Of a DNA stretch of 64,000 nucleotides, positions 56,754 to 64,000 are shown one piece after another. The notes beneath the pieces were generated by a model. The model worked only from the letters and a program-made list of their open reading frames with translations, made no database searches and was not told the origin of the DNA. Each line of letters starts with the position of its first letter. Position 1 is the stretch's first letter. This stretch comes from Acanthochlamys bracteata (lineage: Eukaryota > Streptophyta > Magnoliopsida > Pandanales > Velloziaceae). A program made the position numbers and the translations under genes. The stretch is taken from the NCBI GenBank assembly GCA_019914995.1, contig CM034139.1, forward strand, positions 7,356,461-7,420,460. The letters run 5' to 3'.

Positions 56754-59700
56754 GAAAAAGCTCCAACTTTTCTTTTCTTTTTTTGGTAGAATTTGATTCT
56801 GCAGTCAGCTTCATAATCTGAGGCCGTTCTTTTAGGCAATTGAGAATGATAAAAAGGAACGAGCTCACAGCTATGGCAATGCAGCTTGATTTGTTCCATT
56901 GTTTTAAAAAATTTGTGAGCCAGTTTTTCCTAAATCTTGGTCGATTTTTTTTTTCTGTGATGCGAATGGTAGATTTGGAATTAACTAACATTTAAGGAAA
57001 TTAGTTTACTTTGCATCCGAAGAGTTTCTTCGTTTTCGTATTACTTGATTCACTGGTAAGTGTTTTTTTATCCATGTGGAATTTGGCTTTTAAGATTATT
57101 AGGAACGAGATAGACTATCAACTGAAATTCAGCAATTGGCTTTTTGATTGCCATACCGTTAGTTGATTCCTCAATGTTTTACTTGCTGATAACGAGCCCT
57201 TTGTTAAGCACTATTGCAATGTGATGTAATATGACACATTTTGGGGAAACCATGCCCAATTTTCAAGACTAAGACCTTACATGAACAGGACAATCAGCCC
57301 AGTCGCAAAGCAGGAGAAGGTCGGGCTTCATGAAGTGGCTTAGCAGAATCTTCAGAGGAACGCATGATGCAATGTATAATGGTGGACGCCCTAGACTCAT
57401 TGCAGAGGATAACAGCTTTTGGCATGGGCCAATTAGACCTGCGGTAACAGATAGTTTTCTCATCTAGTTACTTCAATTTGGGATACATATTGGCAATGAT
57501 GGGTTTTTGGGAAATTTTGATGTACTATCCTCTAGTGCAATTGATGTCTAATCTGTTTCCAGGAAGATCGACCAAAATCTGACAATGAGGATCTGGATCG
57601 TGCAATTGCCCTTTCCCTTGCAGAAGATGTTAGAAAACCAATTGGTGAGTTCAAGTTATTAAGGAAAAAATAGCCGTTCAAGTAAAATCATGCCGTTTTC
57701 TGTAACTATTGGTCTTTCATGTATTAAGTACATTGCAACCTTATTGAGCATAAACTCCTTCATCTCTCAGGGTACAATGGTCATAGTGACAATGATGAAG
57801 ATCTTGCTAGAGCCGTCCAAGAAAGTTTGAACATATCTGCTTTTCGTCCACCCCCTCCACCACAATACAAGCCAAGAGTATATAGGTTTGGAGCCTTCAA
57901 ATTTATGATATCCTTTCTAAAGTTTTGTACAGCCTGCAGTTCTTCTAAACAAGTGGTTATCATATTGTATCATGTAGAACTTGTGGTGGTTGCAAGCATG
58001 AAATAGGTTCTGGCCATTACTTAAGCTGTATGGGAACCTTTTGGCATCCTCAGTGTTTCTGCTGCTATGCATGCCATCAACCTATCCGTGAGACTGAGGT
58101 AAGCTAAGCTGCATCAAGTTTTCAGATATATGTTTTTTCTTTCACCTTTCAAGTCTTGCTTTTAGCCTAGTTAATCAAGAATATCCTAAAAGTTGTACGT
58201 GCTTCAGTTTTCGCTGTCAGGAAGTCATCCATACCACAAATTATGTTACAAGGAGCTGTTCCATCCAAAATGTGATGTTTGCCAGGATTTTGTGAGTATT
58301 CCATTTTTAGATGGTTCAGTTCTCGACCTTGTTGTATGTTATAGTATCTGACTTTTTAATCATCTGCTCACGAACTGATGATTACTTGATAAGAGGTATG
58401 AATATATCATTATTTGAGTCCTTCTGCCTAGTGCAAGAGCAACCAGTACTAGCTATCTGTTAGTTTTCTTAAAGGCTCACATCAAATTTTCTATGCTCTC
58501 CAGTTTACTACGAATAAAAGATAGGCATAGGCTGATTTCTCATCTTGGATGGCTCCGTACTAAATTGGTACATCTTCTGATCTTCTTGTTTACCAGATCC
58601 CAATAAATAGTGCCGGTTTGATTGAGTACAGAGCACATCCATTTTGGAACCAAAAATACTGCCCCTCTCATGAGCATGATAATACACCACGCTGTTGTAG
58701 CTGCGAAAGAATGGAGGTAACTGATATTTCAATTTATATCTGGATCTTTTCGACTGCCTCATTCTTGCATCAGTTATCTTTTGAAATATTCTTTCTTTTC
58801 TAATATTTTCTTTATTTTTTTCTGCTGTTCACTTTTTGTTGTCTAAGTCGAGGAGCACAAGTTACATATCTCTAGGTGATGGGCGCAGTCTATGCCTTGA
58901 ATGTTTGGATTCTGCAATCATGGAGACGGGCGACTGCCAACCCCTCTACCATTCTATCAGGGACTACTATGAGGGGTTGAATATGAAGATAGATCAACAG
59001 ATACCCATGCTTCTGGTTCAAAGGCAAGCCCTTAATGAAGCCATGGAAGGAGAAAAGGATGTAGGTTACCTTCTGCCATTTTCCGTACATTTTAAGTAGT
59101 TCCCGTTGATTTGAACTACTTTCAATTCAAATACTCTTTCTATCTCAGGGTCGCCATCACATGCCTGAGACAAGGGGTTTATGTCTATCAGAAGAGCAGA
59201 CTGTTAGCAGTGTAAGAAAATCAGTGACCAATGCTTTGCATGATATTCAAAATTTTGTATCCATATTCCTTTATTTTTTTCCACCAGATACATAAAAGAC
59301 CAAAAATAGGGGGAAACCGAATTCTAGATATGAGGACTCATCCACAAAAGTTGGTTCGGAAATGTGAAGTCACGGCCATTCTCGTCCTTTATGGGCTCCC
59401 TAGGTAAGACTATGTTTACCTGTTATTGTCCTACATCAACCTCTGTGTTTCGATAGGCCTATATGTCAAAGTCTTGCGATCTAATAACATACTCCCTGCA
59501 GTGTGTCACTGCATATGGATTCCTCGTGTATGATTTCTAGAGCATAACTTCTCCCTGCTCAATTTTTTAGAGATAATTGTCCTTCATGTAATGCGGCAAC
59601 AGTGAGTGGCATTTTAATGTTAACACGTTATGCTTTAGTGCAGATTATTGACTGGTGCTATTCTGGCACATGAACTGATGCACGGCTGGTTACGCCTCCA

Positions 59701-60157
59701 AGGTAAACTTATTTATAACTAATGCTTTGTCTCAAACTGCATATGAAAATCTAAGGAGTTTCTTCACTCTTTTTTAGCTTTTTGTTGAGAAGTGTATTGT
59801 TATCGTTTTTTCCGAATTAACTCAGGTTACCGCAATCTAAGACCTGAAGTTGAGGAAGGCATATGCCAAGTTCTATCGTATATGTGGCTCGAATCTGAGG
59901 TCTTGCCCAGGTCGAGCAGCATCCCATCCTCATCTAACCATGCTTCTTCATCTTCATCTTCCTCATATTCATCGTCGAAGAAAGCTGGACAATCTGAGAT
60001 AGAAAAGAAGCTTGGTCAGTTCTTCATGCACCAAATTGCCAATGATGTCTCATCTGCCTATGGAGAAGGTTTCAGGCTGGCTAATGCAGCCGTGAATAAG
60101 TATGGCTTGCGGCGGACACTGGACCACATCCACCTGACAGGCAACTTGCCGCTGTGA
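56689..60157 (+). CDS. DAR2: DA1-related protein 2 (DAR2-type), UIM-LIM-metallopeptidase
   Basis: Twelve exons, 56689-56749, 57289-57443, 57563-57644, 57771-57885, 57978-58098, 58208-58291, 58597-58716, 58848-59060, 59149-59211, 59288-59403, 59644-59702 and 59826-60157, encode 506 aa. DA1-family peptidases are ubiquitin-activated and limit organ growth; DAR2 controls root meristem size. The order is: Ser-rich N-terminus; FMKWLSRIF; ubiquitin-interacting-like helices at 81-91 and 108-120 ([13 protein letters not shown]); a LIM domain from Cys140 ([19 protein letters not shown]); the LIM-like block [10 protein letters not shown]...RCCSCERME; and the DA1 peptidase domain with the zinc site HELMH (386-390). 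Closer to DAR2 than DA1 by MKW...[13 protein letters not shown] and [15 protein letters not shown]. An alternative start is the Met at 57330. Confidence 0.93.
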
Positions 60158-60698
60158 GACACCATTGTTAGAATTGATGACAAGAAGCAAACTCTGCAAA
60201 TTTGCTCCCACCCTGATGAAGGCACCCATGAGTTGTCCATGTCAACAGGGTAAATAAGATTCCCACTGCAACGGGTTCCTTCAAATAAAGGTCTTCATAT
60301 GTTAGACCAAACTCAACTGTTTATCATTTCATTATAAAATAATATAGCAATAGCCTTTGCTTAGAAAATACACATTCTACATCATTGGAACGTCCATATG
60401 TAACTAATGTTGCAACAATTATCTCACTGAAATTGAATATTCGCGCACAAACTGTAATGCTCTTTTCCAGTAAATTGGCTCCCTGGAAAAGGATTGTGAG
60501 CAAGCGGCGTGAAAATATAAGCATAGAACCATTACTTGTGGACTTGAACAATCAAGTTAATCTTACCATCTATACAAAGTAAGATCCCACCTAAAAACGG
60601 CAGCAACGGCAAAACTTGCTACCCTGTGAAAGTTTCAAGATATCAAAATTTTCCTACCTGCCTGCAAGAACTCCAACATGAGTATCCTCAAATGCATT
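60158..60698. other. 3' flanks of convergent DAR2 and the carrier gene
   Basis: Stop codons are 541 bp apart in convergent orientation. I see untranslated sequence only. Confidence 0.5.
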
Positions 60699-63600
60699 TT
60701 AAAACAAGTCAGCTGCTGATTGTCCAGAAAAGAATGACTTGAGTGTCTCATATGTCATAAAAACAATGCCGACACTGGGAACAACTTTGTAGTACTCCGG
60801 CAATATACCACGGTACAAGCCACGCATACCTTCAGTCCTTATTATGTGTTTAAATGTGCCAATCAAGCCAGAATTGTACACATGAGCCCTTCCACCCGCA
60901 CCCTCCAATTGTTTACGCCGCCTCACAAGATCCAGAGGAAATGTTACTGCAAATATGAGAAGTTATCTACATTAACTTGCATCGAAGTTCAAAAGCGACG
61001 GAACTTGTGTGTGTGTGTGTGTGTTGGGGGGAGGGTGGGGTGTCGTGCATGTATGAGTTGACGTTTATTAAAATAAACAGCAGCACTATGTGTGAAAAGG
61101 CTTGTGCTTCCAATAAACAAATCATGGATACCATACATGTTGACATCAGATCTGTTTTACTGTTTTCTTTACAAAATACCAAATTTAGCTTTAATCTAAC
61201 ATTTTAGACATTTAAAACCTATAACAATGTGACAACTCCGAGAAGATTACATCAGTTACTTGAATATGGTTCTAAGTCCATCAGGGGTTACACATAACAC
61301 ATGGTTGAAAATGGCATATGCCTAATGACGTCGAACACCTAATGACTTGTATGGTCTAAGTGGATAGCCAACCCAATAAACTCGTACAGGTCACTTCAAG
61401 CACAACCCAAGCAGACAACAAAATGCAGAGAATGGCCAGAGAAAAGTCACTACGAGTTCTTAAGGTTACTCGGGTCTGTTACTTTATTGCTTCTATCTAC
61501 GAAAAAAAGTGACTACTTCTCTAGTGTGTCTACACATTTCCAAAGGAATTAAATTGCACAGATTCCATTTTAGCTTTTATCTGTACCGATGTTAACACAG
61601 GCGGTCTTCAACAGTTGTAAGTGTAAATCATAAGAAAGCTCTAAAGCTTTGTACCTGAAGCAATCAAATTTTTAACATATAAACCTTGTGTGAAACGAGA
61701 ACAACTTTTGCCAGTAACAGATTTGATGGTCTACAGCGCCCAAAACACTAACCTGTGGATGATGCAATACCAGAAAAACTCCCACAGGCCAAGCTCACGA
61801 GCACTGGAGAGTCATGAGGCCTAGTATACCAAAACAAAAAGAGGTTTACATGACTCAGAAGCAATGAATGAACCATGATAACAAATATTTTAAAGATTTT
61901 ACCTTTGTAATTGCCAATGAGATCTTAGAGTCTCATAAACAGAAAAACTGATAGCTATACTGGGCCCTACACCCTGCATATTCGGAAAAAAATTAGAAAC
62001 TCGACACGTTAAATGCATAAAATGGCCAAAGACAAGACAAATAAGCTTACAAGTAGAGTAGCACCAAGGCCTTTATATAAACCTCTGATACCCTCATCTC
62101 TGCAGATGGCATAAAGTGCATGCACAATGCCCTTGTAATAAATTACGTTTGTCTGCACAACATTAGCCACAATGTAAGATTTCAAACTTAGAAGTATAGA
62201 ATATTAGGTTTACATTACTGCAACTAGGTTTAGAAACTACTTAAAATGAAATCTTCCAAGATTACTACGATACAACCCAAGATATCATAAACAATGTCAA
62301 CTCTTGCATGACAAAATTGGAGGATATATCTCAATATATAACTAACCTCCTACAAGGGGAATATTCTCATATGACCAACTACATGTTTCACTTTTGCACT
62401 AAAATAAATATTTGGAAAATTAAGTATCTGCATTTCTACAATAAACTAATCAAGCAAAAGACATCCCATACTTTTCCTGGTTAGTAACATTACCTGAGCA
62501 GCAAGACGTGTTCTCACAAGATCTAAAGGATAGGTAATCGATGCAGCAGTTATTCCTGCCAAACCACCGCCTAATAATCTCACAGCAGCATCTACACTGG
62601 CAAGATCTTTACGACTGTCAATGCTAGGAATAGAATGCAGAAGCTGTTTTGCACAAAATTATGATATAGGTTAGTGTATTATTCTAAACTGCAAGAAAAA
62701 AGATAACTGAAAAAACTAAAAGCCTAAAGTTTGGCAGCTCATTTTTGCACGCACATTCTTGTAGCGTTCATATGCATAAAAGCTGATAGAGGAATATGGA
62801 AGGCGATGTGCTATAGTGACCAAATTTCCTTTCCAGAATGCCCCGAACCCTTCTTCATACATTATGCGTGATGCCTCACGACCTATACTAATCTTTCTCA
62901 CAGTTGCAACATCGGAATGCATTCCTTTCACCTAAACAAAGAAAATTTGATAAGAAACTAGAAAGACACAAGAAATGTTTTCTAAGAGCAACACTAATAC
63001 AAAGCTAAGCAGGTAAGCTGAATAGGACTAAGCCAACAACCAAACTGTTTCATATTAAGAAAATCAGCACTCAATCTTATTGCTCGTCTTCATTTTCCTT
63101 CCTCTAATGGATGCAATTAAAACTATCTCTTCCCTGGAACAAGAACCATGGAAAAACTATTGGACTAAAAAGTACAAATGCATAATGAACAAGAAACGTG
63201 AAGGTAGGCTCCCATATGGTCCCTTCAGCTCTAGCTTCACACATCACCACTCTGGTTTAAATATAAGGGGTTATATGCATAAAATAGGAGCTGTAGATTA
63301 CAATTTACCAAGCAGACTAATGGAAGGAAAATAACATGTTAAAGGACTATGACTCAAAAATCCAACTCAAAATCCAAAAAATATTCCTCTTTCCGGATCA
63401 CGGAATACTTCCAGGGAAAGGAGCCCAGTGTTCAAATTCAGTATTTCACATTAAATTCGAAAGCACAACTAAAAGATCAACTTTTTCTACCGGCAGATAA
63501 TCAAAGACACAAAGAAAGCAATTCTCTCCCAAAAAAGGTCACCCTTTGGTAGTTTGCTCCGGATCCGATTCAATTAAGCGGCAGAAGAACTACCTGAAAG

Positions 63601-63812
63601 AGGATCGTGAGGCGTGCAAGCGGAGCCGTGCAAGTTTTACTGACGGCGCCTGCAATGCCGCCGGCGAGCAAATGCGGTAAAGTACCAATATGCGACTGTT
63701 GCTGTTGCTGTTTCCTCTGCTGGTGCGGCGGCGATGGTTGAGGGCAGTACCGTCGAGCACCGCCGTCAACGGCGTGCGTACCATGCGCGGAAGCATTGAG
63801 CGCCCGCTGCAT
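60699..63812 (-). CDS. Mitochondrial carrier (SLC25) family protein, At3g53940/At3g55640-like
   Basis: The seven exons in coding order are 63594-63812, 62755-62931, 62494-62643, 62051-62152, 61903-61973, 61753-61820 and 60699-60946, encoding 344 aa. It is an inner-membrane antiporter of three repeats, each with two spans. Carrier signatures are the variant TAPLARLT at P64, then YPLDLVRTR at P171 and FPLDLVRRR at P266. LLAGGIAGAVSKTCTAPL, RAFWKGNLVT-type (GAFWKGNLVTIAHRLPY), GLYKGLGATLLGVGP and GLYRGILPEYYKVVP place it in the clade near CoA/ATP-type carriers. The PLAR first signature is usual for that clade. The substrate is not shown by the sequence. A Gln run (RKQQQQQS) lies in the N-terminal extension. 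Confidence 0.92.
61006..61024. repeat. (TG)n microsatellite in the last intron of the carrier gene
   Basis: About nine TG units are followed by a G-rich run (ttgggggga). It is intronic. Confidence 0.9.
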
Positions 63813-64000
63813 CTCCGTCTGCGTCTGTTGTGCGCCGGCTTGAGAGATTGTAAATTTCAAAGATCGGACTTTGATAACCCTAGAAACGAACAAGGCAACA
63901 AGGAGCCATTACAAATTGGGAATTGCTGTTTTTTCGACTCTTTCGTCTACACTAGCTTGAATCTTGATTGCTGAAAAAAAAAAACAAATACTTCTGTTTT
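63813..64000 (-). promoter_or_regulatory. 5' leader of the carrier gene and window end
   Basis: The carrier's minus-strand frame stays open a little upstream without an ATG, so 63812 is the first usable start. A poly-A run near 63974-63985 lies at the window edge. The promoter probably continues beyond the window. Confidence 0.4.

Noticed and set aside
1..64000. Biosynthetic gene cluster, tRNA genes, organelle DNA insertions or CRISPR-like arrays
   Set aside because: The genes belong to unrelated pathways in mixed orientation. I saw no tRNA-like cloverleaf, organelle gene fragments or regularly spaced repeats by reading, though a tRNAscan or BLAST run could overturn this.

Overview
The window is nuclear DNA from a flowering plant, almost certainly a core eudicot. 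It has GT-AG introns rich in T, AT-rich intergenic DNA, and proteins that align over full length with Arabidopsis families: a clade A PP2C, SMO2, TAF12, CGR2/3, WAKL20, eIF3g, VTC1, AKR4C, P5CS, RETICULATA-related, MIZ1-like and DAR2. I did not identify the species. I found no tRNA, rRNA, CRISPR array or prokaryotic operon. Exon boundaries were worked out by hand from splice consensus, reading phase and remembered family alignments. For every gene called intact, the exon lengths add up to a multiple of three.

Layout, left to right: ABA-response-type promoter and clade A PP2C (+, 1521-2918); decayed repeat DNA; SMO2 sterol C4-demethylation oxidase (-, 4839-8706) with a solo LTR and a tandem duplication in intron 2; COX7a (-, 10359-10676); TAF12 (-, 12632-16783), divergent from the CGR2/3 Golgi pectin methyltransferase (+, 17687-20415); a small unknown gene (+, 21448-21792); WAKL20 receptor kinase (+, 22593-24719), convergent with eIF3g (-, 25153-26907); 2.3 kb of AT-rich DNA; VTC1 GDP-mannose pyrophosphorylase (+, leader from about 29.4 kb, CDS 31124-32609).

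The right half continues with an AKR4C aldo-keto reductase (+, 34603-36532); a mitochondrial p32/MAM33 protein (+, 37443-38782); an uncertain membrane-protein ORF (-, 39475-39990); P5CS for proline synthesis (+, 20 exons, 41232-47339); an orphan exon-like ORF (-, about 48.1-48.45 kb); a broken S-domain receptor kinase pseudogene (+, 48809-50650); a RETICULATA-related plastid membrane protein (+, 51349-53405); a MIZ1-like DUF617 protein (+, 54575-55321); the DAR2-type LIM peptidase (+, 56689-60157); and a mitochondrial carrier (-, 60699-63812).

These are mostly unrelated housekeeping and stress genes in ordinary plant order, with no biosynthetic cluster. Several concern stress or ABA physiology (PP2C with ABRE-type promoter elements, P5CS, VTC1, AKR4C), but nothing in the sequence shows they are co-regulated. 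I did not find a new biological system. The most unusual items are a triplicated splice-acceptor/exon segment in the RETICULATA-related gene, the truncated and twice-frameshifted receptor kinase, the solo LTR inside a duplicated SMO2 intron segment, candidate upstream ORFs in the VTC1 and DAR2 leaders, and three unassigned ORFs.
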